Shown piece by piece: positions 1 to 11,269 of a stretch of DNA of 64,000 nucleotides. Source of the stretch: Amblyornis subalaris (lineage: Eukaryota; Chordata; Aves; Passeriformes; Ptilonorhynchidae); assembly GCA_018881555.1 (NCBI GenBank), contig JACAXG010000007.1, positions 9,128,935-9,192,934 on the forward strand, in the 5' to 3' direction. Every line of letters starts with the position of its first letter. Position 1 is the stretch's first letter. The position numbers were made by a program, and so were the translations under genes. The notes below the pieces were generated by a model. That model was not told the origin of the DNA, ran no database searches, and saw nothing but the letters and a program-made list of their open reading frames with translations.

Positions 1-3000
1 GCATGAGTCACCACTTAATTTTCTCATCAGTGGAGGCCAAGTTTTCAAAATATTTTTAGATGCATTTCCACAGAGATTACTGCCAGCCAGTGACCTACAG
101 AGTGACAAGAAAATGAGCAGTAGCTGCTGCTGAATCAGGCTTTGCTCCTTGCCACCTACCCTTCTGACCACAGTTTTGGGCAGGGAGGGCAGGTTAATCA
201 AAGGCCTTTGGAACTGTTCTGCAGAAAAGTGCCCTGCTGAGCTGACACAAACACCTGGATTTGTTAAGTAACAAAATAACCTGTGAATTCTTAGGCTGCC
301 TGGTAGGTTCAAATGAACACTGACTCTGTTGCTGGCCCCGACCAGAAGCAGGCATGAGATAAGTATCTGATTGTGATTGATGCCTGCTCCGAGGAACATC
401 CCTTTGCCAACAGCTGCAGCACACAAGAGGTCTTGCATCTCCTAAGGATCCTGTGCTGGTGTGTCTTGTTTGCTCTTTACCTGTGTTCAAAGCTGCCACC
501 TGGCACAACAATTTGTCACCCAGGTAAGAAGAAGGAAAACAAGCCTCTGGGTGGCATCCTGTGTGGGTGGTTCCTGTCTGTAAGAGAAAGTTTACTATTC
601 ATGGTCAGTTTTCTTATGAAATGATTCCGACGTCTAAGGGAAATCAGCTGTCTTGAAAGGGAAGAAAATGGGCTTCCTTGAAGGAAAGACAATTTCATTG
701 ATAGGATTAAAAAAATTATGGAGGTCATGTGAGAACTGGCCTTCTGCCAGAAGAAATGCAGGAAATAAAATTTGAGAGTCCTGTGACAATAATTGGGTAT
801 GAAATTCTATTGACAAAAGCTTTTGCAGTTCTGTTCTCCCTCCGTTCCTTAGCAGTGACTGCAGTCCTTCCCTGTTTGTGTCCTTTGTCTGCTGCACAGC
901 CCATACCCAAGATGTCACAAAATTGTTTTATTTCTCAATGCCTTCTCTGTGTAGTTTTGCCACTTCTTGTCAACACGCTTTGAGGAAATAAGTGATAAAA
1001 TGTCTTTTTATCCTTTTTTTTTTTTTTCATTTTAACTTCTCCAAGTTAGCTGTCCCTAACTGAACCTGCTGGTGTTATCACCAAGATGATGCTCTCATCT
1101 GCTTTCCAAGCTCTCTTAGAGACCCCATCCTGCAGCCAAGAAACCAGGGCAGCTTTCCAAGATGATGCTTGGGGAAGCAGAACTCAGCTTTTTGTGCTGA
1201 CACTGAACAACTTAACCCATGCAAGTTGCAGTTCTTGTGTTCTTTGTTAGGACTCACAGCTTCCCTGGAAGTGAATACCGACATACAGGCAGGCTTGAAG
1301 CTCACTGCTGGATCCATTAGAGTCACTGCTGGTCCTTTGGGAAATCCCATACTGCTGTTGATATATTTTGCCAGGTTCTCCAGCNAATTCTTGCTTGTTC
1401 TGTTTCATAATATTTATTCAAATGAGAGAAATTTTGGGAGAACCTCTATTTTTCTTTATTAAAAATTACAAAAAATCTTTTNGGATCTATTTTAGGTCTC
1501 TGTTTGTCTGAAAAATTAACTGTAATTTCCCAATAGTGGCTTAGGGCTACTGTATTTGCCTCNCACATTCACTCTGCCCCTTCCCCAAAACATAGAGGCT
1601 TTCAGGTACTTCACAGCGAGTTGCATAAAGCCCTTTTCAGAAAACAGCTACGACGTCTGTTTAGGTCCAATTCCCTGATAAATAAAATACATCCCAGAGG
1701 CATAATAGCTTGCTAAAAATAAGAGTATGACACAATTTCAGCCAGCTAATATGGTAACTGTGTTTGATGCAGCTCACGGAGTGTTAATGTGAGAAGCCTG
1801 TANCTTTCCAGCTCGGCTGTCTGTGAGCGTCGCGCGTGGATCTCTCCCAAAGCCGGAGCCAAGTCCCACTGCGCCGTGAGCAGCAGCATGGGAGCAGTCC
1901 CGTGCTGCCCTGTGCTCACAAACTCCCCTCTCTCTGGCCTCTCCAGATGTAAAAATATAGGAGAATTGTGATACGTGAGATTTTGTGTGAGTCAGGGGAG
2001 CAGAACAGAAGCGCTGCGGTCTGTGAAGCCTGACTTTTATCGTGTTTGTGATCAGGTAACAGCTATTTGTGATACCAAACGCTAACGTGTAACCTCTCTG
2101 ATTATAAAGGGCATAAAGTGTTGTACATAGCTATACTAGCACATATCAATGTCCCCAAATAATCTCATTTTAAGTATCAGTACCTTGTTCAAAAAAACCA
2201 GCAAAATTCAAATCTTGCTGGTATCAGTTTTTCAGAAGATATTTAGGTAGGGGTTTGTTTTGTTTTGTTTTAAAGTANGGTGTATAGTACATGTAGAAAA
2301 ACTCTTCCATGTGTATCATGATGTATATTAAACCATTATCTTCTATGTTCTGTAATTAGATATTTCACATGTATTTAGGAATGTATTTTCCTTATCTAAC
2401 TCTCCGTTTTCAACAGCAAACTGTCTCNGCTAATTTATCCCATTTGAATTTTTATATTTGAATTGAATATGAATTTTGAATTTTGGTATATGCATAAACA
2501 TGCTCCACTGTATTGCAAGCAGCAGCTTTCTATGTTTAAAAAATAAATTTAGTGAGAAATCTCAATATTTTTCAATACTAGTGAAAATAACCCAAAATTA
2601 GTCTGTTAAGATGACACAGTGATATTCTTTGAATAGCTGCTGCTTTGAATGTGCTTGATTTTTTTTTCCAGAAGCCCCAGTTTAGCAGTTTATTCTCTGA
2701 GTAACAAAATAGTTGCTCTGAACAATCCCAGAAGCATAATACGTTAGCAGAAAGAAAAAAGTATTCATAGCCAATAATTCAGCTGTTATAAATTATGACT
2801 GTAAAGAAAAAGAAAAGGGTTCCTTTTTAAAATTTGCTGCCAGATTCTGGTTTCAGCGATACTGAGTAAGGTAAGTACTGTTCTTTTGATTAGCAGTCGA
2901 GCCTTGAGTAGCTTTCATTTAAAAAAGACTTTATTAAGCTTTTTTTCTCAAACTCATCTTTTTTGTTCTGTTTTGAGCAGACTTCCATCTGAAGAAAACT

Positions 3001-5510
3001 CTCAATGGCTTTTTAGACTACATTAAATTCCCACTGACAAACAGATGAGAATTATTATTAATTTGTTCCAGAAAGAAGTAATAGGCTTCACCAAATAAAT
3101 CATGTAGATCCTAAGTGTGCTATTCATCTCCTCTGCAGATTATTGCTTAAAAGCCATGATAGTTGTCCTTTAAAAATCAAAAGTCAAATCAGTCCTTGCA
3201 CTTGAAGTGAAAAACTTGGAGTGATGGTAGTCCTGGGCCTTATTATTTTTTTGNTTTTTGCAGTTTGGAAAATGAGAAAGCTGGTGGGCATGGATTCTTG
3301 GTGAGTGTGAATTCTTAGCTTCTAGGGGACTTGACCACACCTGGAGACTGGAGGTAACTGGTTTGATTTAATGAATGGCTCAGTTATTTATCCCTGCCCA
3401 GTATTACAGAGCACCTCAAGTCTCCTGAGAAGCCAGAGCTGGTAGTGATGTTGAAGATCTTCACATTCCTTTGTGTCCATGTGTCTGTCTGTCACAGCCC
3501 AGGTCCTAAGGTATTCCAGTATCTTCCACTGTTTCAGTTCCCTCTGTTCTAGGACTAGTAGATACCTTGTGTTCCTCTTGTCTTTCAAGGGTGTATTGTA
3601 GGTAATTATGTGTTTAGTTAATTAGCCTTTGTTGATTTGAGCTTATTTGGTGCAGTCACTTGTGCAGCACACACTCCATCATCTCTTTGATTTTTTTCCT
3701 TATTAATGAAAGAGTCTGATCACCCACTTCCAACTAGTACCCTCAATTATTTTTTGTTTGGGAATTGATATAGAGTTGAAACATGTCTCAACTAGTTGCA
3801 AGACATAATACCACAAAACTGTATGAATTAACATATACTAATATATACTTAACATCTATCCTAGATACCAGTGTTTATACCCACACAGAGAGGATGCTGN
3901 TACAGCCTGAAATTAGATGATAGCAACAGTGTAGTTTATCAAAGGTGTGTGTTTCTTGAGTAAAATTCAAATCAGCATGAGGCACNTATCCCACTCAGAT
4001 ATTCAGCTGTTCAGCATCTTTGCCAGTCAGAGAATTTTCTAGATGACCCTTATGCCAGCAGAGGTTGTGGTTCTAGCTGACATTACTCAATTAACNTTGT
4101 ATGAGATTTCTCCAAATACTTTGACTGCTATATCCATCTTAAAGAAAAAAAAAACAAACCCCACATAATTTTAATTTCTCCTGTTTGTCACTAAAATGAT
4201 GCATTATAAATTTGCCAAGTTGTGCAAAGCAGCATAATTTCATATTCTGGGCACACCATAAATTTTCACAGGAAAAAATGTGTTTAGAATCACTGGTGCT
4301 GTTTGAACATTAAGTGCTGTTATTTTTGAGTATCTTCCNTCCATGAAGTTTAGCTACCTTGTAGTATCAAAAATCCAGCTGTACAGGCACCAGAAAACAA
4401 ACAAACAAACCAAAAAAAAAAGCTGGAAGAGGAAAAGGGGAAGGAAGAAATCTATGTGTGACCTCTGGTGGTTTTAAGACCTTTGCTCAGAATATTGTAC
4501 CTTTATCAATGATTAAATGACTCTCCGTTTTAAAATGTATTGAGCCCTCATTTTTATGTGGATAAATATTACTACACTCTGACTTGGAAAAAGTGGGGCC
4601 GTAAGAATGGGAAAACCACTCAGATAAGTAAAACCAACGCAAATGCAAACCTTTTGCCAACTCCTTGAAAGAGATTGACAATCTGAAGAAGTGTAAACAT
4701 GTGGGACCTACATATCCCAAAATAAGAAGTGATGGCAGATGCTCAGCTGGCACTGACACATCAGGTAACCATCATTCTGGGAGGACAGGTGCTCTTTGAA
4801 AACTGGGCACTTTTAAAAGGATTGAAAAGAAAGTGCTCAAACACCGAGGTTTNCATAGGTGTCCATAAATGTAACTTGGTTTGCAAATACAGATTTCACC
4901 TCTTTCTCAGGTGTCTCATTCTCCCTTCTTTGTGTGTGTCTTTTCCTTGCTCTATCTGAAANCAGAAAAAGGGGTAAAAAGCACTATGGGACTGAAATAA
5001 TGGATGTATATACACATATTAATTGTATACATCCGTATCAGTCAGCAGGTTAATTTTTAGATGNCATTTTGATTACATCTTTTCTTTTTTTGTTTGTTTT
5101 TTGGTTAAGGATCTCCAGGAGGTTTTCAGAATATACTGGCTGGCATGGAAAGCAAAGCTAGATTTTATCAGATGTATCTCAGTGCTTCTTCATAACATCG
5201 GCTTTCATCTGTGTTTTCTCTATGCCTTGTTCTTTGTGAGCAGTACTTAGCACTTTATAGTCCTTCAGAGAGAGTGCTGACAGCAGCTGAGAAGTAATCC
5301 TAGAGAGGAGGGACACAGGTATCTTCCATTTTAGATACACAGACCCAAATGCCACACATGTGACCAAATTGATTTTAATTAGGTACTAAACCATAGGAAA
5401 AGTCAGTCAAATTTTCATATTTTAAAGAATGAAAGCAAAATCTTGCCAACAAATGCATCTGCGCTTCTCTGCGCCCCAGGGCCTGCACACCCTCATCCTG
5501 NAAGCAGAGG
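1..5510. other. AT-rich intergenic sequence, no supported gene
   Basis: This stretch is AT-rich, broken by stops in all frames, and contains only short open frames with no recognisable domain. A local GC-rich patch lies near 1805-1960 and a poly-T run near 1013-1027. From human synteny one would expect the 3' end of SLC10A7, convergent with REELD1, somewhere to the left. I looked for its conserved terminal coding sequence and did not find it here. Confidence 0.6.
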
Positions 5511-5514
5511 TGCC

Positions 5515-5806
5515 TACAAAAAAGCTGAGGAGGGATTCTTTGTGAGGGCAAGTAGTGGTAGGACAAGGGGGAATGGCTTTAAACTGAGAGAGAGCAGGTT
5601 TAGAATAGTTATGAGGAAGAAATTCTTGACTGTGAGGGTGGTGAGGCACTGACACAGGTTGCCCAAAGAAGCTGTGGATGCCCATCCTTGGAAGTGTTCC
5701 CAGCCTGGTTGGACAAGGCCTTGAGGAACATGTTCTAGTGGAAGGTCTCCCTGCCCATGGGATTATTGTTAAGGTCCCTTCCAATGCAAACCATTCCATG
5801 GTTCTA
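5515..5806 (+). mobile_element. CR1 LINE 3' tail
   Basis: The sequence matches the well-known 3' end of avian CR1 retrotransposons. It contains the blocks 'aggaagaaattctt', 'gtgagggtggtgaggcactg', 'gaagctgtggatgcccatcc' and 'aaggtcccttccaa', and ends in the typical 'ccattccatggttcta' tail at about 5806. It is 5'-truncated and carries no reverse transcriptase. It ends about 40 bp upstream of the CRE and about 150 bp upstream of the acrosin-like start codon, so it forms the distal edge of that promoter. Confidence 0.9.
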
Positions 5807-5844
5807 AGGGCCACAGTGCCCAGAGCACGGAACCGGCCGCTCTG

Positions 5845-5852
5845 TGACGTCA
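5845..5852 (+). promoter_or_regulatory. Perfect CRE palindrome in acrosin-like promoter
   Basis: TGACGTCA, the full cAMP-response element, lies 104 bp upstream of the acrosin-like ATG in a short GC-rich stretch (5815-5955) without an obvious TATA box. CREs of this type are bound by CREB/CREM, and CREM-tau drives many post-meiotic spermatid genes. A role in testis-specific expression of this protease is an inference from position and gene family. Confidence 0.6.
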
Positions 5853-5955
5853 GCCCCTGGGCCGAGGGCGCCGTGGGTGCTGTGGGCACTGCGGCTGTGG
5901 CTGCGCTGCCGCACGGAGCCCTCACTCTGGCAGCTGACACGTCCNGCTCGCAGCG

Positions 5956-8617
5956 ATGCGTCTGCTCTGCCTCCTCGTCCTGCTGGCCACGTGCAGGCCT
6001 GTGCAGGGCATGTGGAACACCTGTGGGTAAGTGGCCCCAAGCACTGGGAAGGAGCTTGGGCAACACTTCGAGGCTTCCCTGGAGGGAGCCCACTTGTCCT
6101 CTGTGGCCAGGCCACAGCTTCCTGAACCTCATGGGGAAGCCTCAGTTCATTGTGGACAGACGCACACCCCATGGGTTTCCCTGGCCTGCTGTCCCTGCGC
6201 TCCTTGTGGGGAGGGCAGAGGGCTGAGCTTCTGCCTGAGCAGCAGCAAGCCATGGAGCAGGATGGAAATGACTTTCTGCTTGCAGAGGGAGCTGTGGGCT
6301 CCGGCCCTTGGCTTCTGACGACGAGCGAGGCATGACACGCGTCGTGGGTGGCACAAATGCCGAGGCGGGGGCCTGGCCCTGGCTCGTCAGCATCCAGCAT
6401 CCCTCAGTATCAGGCATGGGGCATCTGTGCGGAGGATCCCTCATCAGCGCACAGTGGGTCCTCACAGCAGCCCACTGCTTCTCCCAGAGCAGGTAAGGAG
6501 GAGCAGAGAACAGGGATATCCCCACAACATCAGCAGGTGCCCTTTCAGCAGCACCATATGCTGCTCCCATCTCGTTTCCTTGCAGTGTGCCCAGTGCCTG
6601 GGCACTGCAGAGCCCTGCTGAGAGATTGCTCAGGAGAAGGCTGGGCTCGTGCCACTGCTTCCTAGCAGCCTCCCAGCTGACATTCCTGGAGCCTAAGGCA
6701 TTCTAGAGCAGTCACAGCCTCCGTAGTTCTCTCTGCCTTGAGAAACAGAAGGCTGGTCACTGCTGGGCTGCCGCAGCTCCAGGCTCTGCTCCCTCTCACC
6801 CCTCTCTCCATCTGCCTCCCAGGAACATCAGCGCCATGCGCCTGCTGATCGGGGCCACCCAGCTGACTGAGCCGGGTCCTGGGGCTGAGGAGCGCCGGAT
6901 TAAGCGGCTGGTGGTTCACAAGGAATACCATGCTGCTGACCAGAGCAATGACATCGCCTTGCTGGAATTGGACGAGCCTGTGGAGTGTAACCCCTACATC
7001 CAGCTGGGCTGTGTGCCCAACGCCACACTGAACGTAGCAGAGCTGGAAACCTGCTATGTCGCTGGCTGGGGTTCCACCACTGCAAGATGTGAGTTTCCAA
7101 AAATGGAGGGCAAGCACACTGGGAAGATGGCTTGGGCTTCACGACAGCAGAGGCCAAAGCCAGAGTCAGGCTGCCTGCTCCCCAAAGGTAGACAGCAGGG
7201 ACATGGTGCTCCAGTGCCTCTGTAGAAGCAAAACCAAGCCCTCGGGAGGGGGTTTTCTCCCAGACAGGGAAGGAGAAGTGGCAGCGAGCTGCTGGGGGCT
7301 CATTCCTTTCTATGCTCACAGCTCAAACATCAAGTGATGTCCTGCAGGAGGCCAAGGTCCACCTCATCAGTGTTCAGGTCTGCAACAGCAGCGAGTGGTA
7401 CGCAGGGGATGTCCACACCCACAACTTGTGTGCTGGCTACCCGGAGGGAGGCATCGACACTTGCCAGGTAGGAGCGTGCCACGAGCCACTCAGCCCCCAG
7501 CAGTGTGGGCAACCCGGGCACCTGCTTTGCCCAGCCACTCAGTCGCCCTCCCAGCCCTGGCCCCCCCACGCTGGGAGCTTCCCGCCCATTCCCCATCCTC
7601 AGGGCCTTGCCCAGTGCCCCCATTGTCTCAGAGGCCTGGCACTCTGCCTGAAGAGCCCAGCCTAGTGCTCTTGGCAGCTCGGAGGGCTACATGCCGATGC
7701 TGGAACATCCATCCTCTGCACCTCTAGGATCACTGTGCAGAGATGAGAGAGACTGACCTCAGAGGCCCCCAATCCACTCCCAGCCAAGCTTCTGCAGAGC
7801 CTTGCTCTGGCAGGGGCTGGGAGAGAGAAGGAGGCAGCCCCAGTGCTGACAGGGGTCACCCAACACCACCTATATCCTCTCTGCTCCGCTGCAGGGTGAC
7901 AGTGGTGGTCCTCTCATGTGCCAAGACAACGATGCTGACTACTTCTGGGTCGTCGGAGTGACCAGCTGGGGAAAAGGCTGTGCCAGAGCAAAACATCCTG
8001 GAATCTATACCTCAGTTCAGCACTTCTATGACTGGATCGTGGTCCAGATGGAACTGCTCCCACAAGTAGCGCCTTCTCAGGCATGGAGTCATTATATGAC
8101 CACCTCACAGCCCTGGAGTCATTATACAACTGCCTCATGGCCAAGACCGCCTCCCACCCAGAAGCCGTGGTCGAGACCACCTCCCACTCAGAATCCATGG
8201 CCAAGACCACCTCCCACTCAGAATCCATGGCCAAGACCTACTCCCACTCAGAAGCCATGGCTGACACAACCTCCCACTCAGAAGCCGTGGCCAAGACCAC
8301 CTCCCACTCAGAATCCGTGGCCAAAACCAACGACCATTCAGAATCCATGGCCAAAACCAACGACCATTCAGAATCCATGGCCAAAACCATCCCCCACTCA
8401 GAAGCCATGGCCGAGACCACCTCCCACTCAGAATCCATGGCCAAAACCAACGACCATTCAGAAGCCATGGCCAAAACCAACGCCCACTCAGAAGCCAACT
8501 CCGATACCAACACCGGTGAAAGAGATTAGCACCTGCCCATTTCCAGTCAAGAAGCTGGTGGAATTCTTCACTCAAGTCCAGAAGCTCCTGAAGAACCTAC
8601 AAGGGAGAACAGTTTGA
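5956..8617 (+). CDS. ACR: Acrosin-like trypsin-family serine protease, five exons, complete
   Basis: Coding exons are 5956-6026, 6286-6492, 6823-7088, 7322-7467 and 7895-8617. All have GT-AG borders and consistent phase, giving 470 residues. A signal peptide (about residues 1-18, [13 protein letters not shown]) is followed by a short light chain with GSCGLRP and an activation site R42/VVGG. Catalytic residues are His87 (TAAHC), Asp136 (NDIALL) and Ser233 (GDSGGPL). Asp227, six residues before the serine, predicts trypsin-like cleavage after Arg/Lys. The exon layout and light chain fit acrosin, the acrosomal protease of sperm. The last exon adds a tail of 10-residue repeats rich in Pro, Trp and Thr, in place of the usual acrosin proline-rich tail. 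A CRE lies upstream and AATAAA at 8786. No frame break is seen, so it looks functional. It could instead be a lineage-specific acrosin paralogue rather than the one-to-one orthologue of mammalian ACR. Confidence 0.9.
8100..8515 (+). repeat. 30-bp coding minisatellite (acrosin-like C-terminal tail)
   Basis: About thirteen tandem 30-bp units run through the last acrosin-like exon, each encoding ten residues of the type [20 protein letters not shown] or [10 protein letters not shown]. Units differ by a few bases, including blocks in which 'cgaccattca' replaces 'cctcccactca'-type sequence, so higher-order duplication of unit pairs is visible. Because the period is a multiple of three, the other plus-strand frame (8083-8529) and antisense frames also stay open. 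Those are shadows of the repeat. Confidence 0.9.
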
Positions 8618-8785
8618 GCAGCAGGATGGACAGGCTCCCAGTGCAGGCTGCGTGGGACAGTGACCGTTTCCTGCCGGGGCATTGCCTGCTGATCCAAAGG
8701 CAGCCTCAGCGCCGAAGGCCTGCTCTGTCCTGCCCACATTGCTCTTCTGCATGTATGCAAATGCTAACATTGACTTAGTTGCTGA

Positions 8786-8791
8786 AATAAA
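8786..8791 (+). terminator. Poly(A) signal of the acrosin-like gene
   Basis: A canonical AATAAA lies 169 bp after the acrosin-like stop codon and is followed by a T/G-rich stretch ('ttgcctatgtttgcag'). It gives a short 3' UTR of about 190 bases, in keeping with a compact gene. Confidence 0.8.
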
Positions 8792-8819
8792 GTTGCCTAT
8801 GTTTGCAGTTAACCATGTT

Positions 8820-10160
8820 TTCAGGCCAATTTGGTCCTGGGCAAGGCAAGGACTTTCTTGCCCAGGACCTTCAAAATGAGGCTATGGGCAGACCACTTGG
8901 GCACAAAGGGAAAGAGTCACTCCAAAGGGCTGGAAGTGTGCTTGGTCAGAGAGGAGAGTGCTCAGAGCCACCACAGGATGGAGAAGACTGGCACATCAAA
9001 CCTAGGAAGAGGACAGGAGAAAACAATGCCACATACAGACACCTTTGGGGGGGATGCATTAGGGAACACAACGTGGTGACGAGAGCTTGGCAAAAGCCTT
9101 AGCTAATGGAGCAGACCTGGGAAACTCCTGAGCATGACAAGCAAATTGCTAACTGTCACGAAGACGGGGAGAAGATGTCAGGAGCTACAGTGCCCTAAGA
9201 GCAAGATTTCACAAGTAGTGAAGTGGGATTGATGTGTGAGGTGGCCACACTTCAGACATGCTTGATGGAAGAGTTGGGGTCATTTTGGGGAGAAGAACAT
9301 GGCAGGAGCAGTAGGACCCAGAAAACCACATCAGTAACGCCATGGAAGGGAAAGGTGAGCTAGTTACACCAAGTCTTTTCACAGGTGGGACAAACCTTGG
9401 ATTCAGGGGGAAAACACAGTAGGGAGGAGAGAAGGGCAGAGAAAGAGAGGAGTCAAGGAAGATGAGGGGCATGTATAAGCATGGCAGATGGAGAGAAGGA
9501 AGGATCAAGGAGCCAGTCTCACAGATGCAAGCTGCTGGTTGATTTGCTTGTGTGACTGAGCCCTGCATCTAGTCACCACAGGATGGGGAAAAAACTTCTT
9601 CGCCCTAGGTTTCCTGCAGCAGAGTCTTGGACGTCCAATTCCTGGAGAATGGCAGGTGGGGCTGAAAGCAAGAGCATCCTTCTCTGTCTGCAGCTTCCAG
9701 TTCCTGTGCATCCTTGGCCTCACGTTCCAGGTGCTACAATTACCCGTGTCAGTGTGGGCCTGGAACACCGACAGAACTCAGACAGCAAGGACAGGGAGCC
9801 TCCCAGAGGGTGGTTTTGTGGCTGATGGGGCCGGTGTGGACTGTGCTGCATCCGCATTTCCCTGTGCTTTGGGCAGGAAGGGTGACACTGCTTGGATACC
9901 TCTGACATATTTGGCTTGTGCTGCACTGCGCTCCTGCCAGAGCTGTAACCAGATCGGTTCCTCCACACCCAGGCACACGCATGCTGCATGCAGGAGACGT
10001 GCTCTGCCCNTTGTTTTCTGGGAAGGAGCTGCTGTCAAGCAGCTGCAGAGAGAAGGGTGACAGTGAACTTCATAAAGAGGTGGTGATGCTGCATGGGGTG
10101 TTTTCCCGTGAGCTGTTAGCAGGAAGAGCTGGGAGCCCCTCCAGACAGAGGGGCTAAAAT
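8820..10160. other. Intergenic sequence downstream of the acrosin-like gene
   Basis: Purine-rich, moderately GC-rich sequence with several short overlapping open frames on both strands, none with a recognisable domain or consistent splice signals. I see no second protease copy in it. Confidence 0.5.
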
Positions 10161-10164
10161 AAAG

Positions 10165-10263
10165 CTGGAGAGAGACTTTTTACAAGGGCAAGTAGTGATA
10201 GGACAAGGGGGAATGGCTTTAAAGTGAAGGCAGGTTTAGAATAGATATTAGGAAGAAATTCTT
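10165..10263 (+). mobile_element. CR1 LINE fragment, broken at its 3' side
   Basis: The blocks 'gcaagtagtgataggacaagg' (shared with the copy at 5.5 kb) and 'aggaagaaattctt' identify a CR1 tail. It stops abruptly after this last block, where the duplicated segment begins, so the expected final ~190 bases of the CR1 tail are missing. The junction marks an insertion or rearrangement breakpoint. Confidence 0.85.
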
Positions 10264-10883
10264 CTCAAGCACAGGAACTCGGTGACTTCAAAGCTGCACT
10301 GAAACCAAATGTCACATCCATCTCCTCCTCAGAGATGGAAAAAGCCTGTCACAGTCATTACCGTGACACAAGCACCTACCAGCAGCCTCAAACTGCTCAT
10401 TCAAATGCCAAGTGACAGGCAGATGTTTCCAGTAAGAAATACAGCCCTCTCGGAGCCTCTGGTTNCATCACCCACCAGGACAGCATTGCCTCAGCCTTCT
10501 CTGGCCAGGGCTGTGACCTGCTGCAGTCACTGGAGCTCAGCCGGGCTCTGCGCATCGCTGCGACCATGGGGCCCAGACAGACCACGTGGCACTGCTGGAA
10601 CTGGAGAGGGGTTTGCCTTTTTCCTGCCCTNAATGTCTTCGTTAGTAGGAAGCTGGCAAGGAGAAGGGGACATAAGACAACTTACACCCTGCCTGNTGTT
10701 TTCCCAGCAGCGTTTGTGTAGTGGATTTCTAGAAGAAAAAAAAAAAAACCAGCAACCCATAGCTGGGAATTTNAAATAGCGCTGGNGAAAACTGTGCATG
10801 TTCTGTAATACCTTGATAATTAAGATACAGTATAAGCCCAGTAACTTGAACTGTCACTGGTGAGGTGCACGGAAGGATTATAA
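10263..10883 (+). repeat. Duplicated ~620-bp segment, copy 1
   Basis: This segment is repeated in the same orientation at 26128-26733. The central part (about 10330-10760) is almost identical between copies; the last ~120 bases differ more, with a 9-base indel. Five N calls fall inside it, more per base than in the surroundings, as expected if reads from several copies were merged. Neither copy shows clear LTR ends, a LINE tail or target-site duplication to my eye. It may be an unclassified interspersed repeat or a small segmental duplication. Confidence 0.85.
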
Positions 10884-11260
10884 CCTCCCGCCTTGCCCGA
10901 GCGCTCCCCGGCCCAGAGGGACCGGCCGGGCCGAGCGGGGCCGCCATCGCCGGGCCAACGCTGCCCCCTGGCGGCTGCCCACGGGAGCGCGGCTCGGCCG
11001 GCGCTGCTCGCCGGGAATACCTGGGGATGGATCCCGCGGCGTGGATCTGCCCGGGATCGCAGCTACTGCACGTTTCCCGGCCTGAGCCGCGCGGGCGGCC
11101 CTGCCTTTCCCTCAGCCCAACTGCCCTGCAGGCAGCGGCTGCCTCCGGCCACTCGCCTGACACGTCACGTTGGTGCTGCCTTAGACACTGGGAATTACTG
11201 GTGACACCTCGCTTTGACGGGGTTAAATATTTCCCCGCTCCGGGCCGTGTGTTTGCACAG
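10880..11260. promoter_or_regulatory. Orphan CpG island
   Basis: A dense run of CpG dinucleotides and GC-rich sequence begins exactly where duplicated copy 1 ends. It includes 'acgtcacg', a CRE half-site, near 11163. It is not at the start of any gene I can define. On the minus strand there is an ATG in good context inside it (MAAPLGPAGPSG...), but no convincing splice donor follows. It is a candidate promoter for an unannotated or non-coding transcript. Confidence 0.5.
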
Positions 11261-11269
11261 GAAAGATCA

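Noticed and set aside
1..5500. Expected terminal exons of SLC10A7
   Set aside because: Mammalian synteny predicts this gene nearby, but I found none of its conserved end sequence in the window.
5422..7319. Many open frames of 60-240 codons on both strands around the acrosin-like exons
   Set aside because: They run through introns, CR1 sequence and exon shadows in a GC-rich stretch; the spliced protease model explains the region.
8135..8575. Long antisense open frames over the acrosin-like tail
   Set aside because: They arise from the 30-bp periodicity of the sense-strand repeat and have no start, splice or domain support.
10309..10779. Shared open frame in the two duplicated segments as a protein gene
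   Set aside because: It has no recognisable domain and the openness is partly due to N positions; the frame ends differ between copies.
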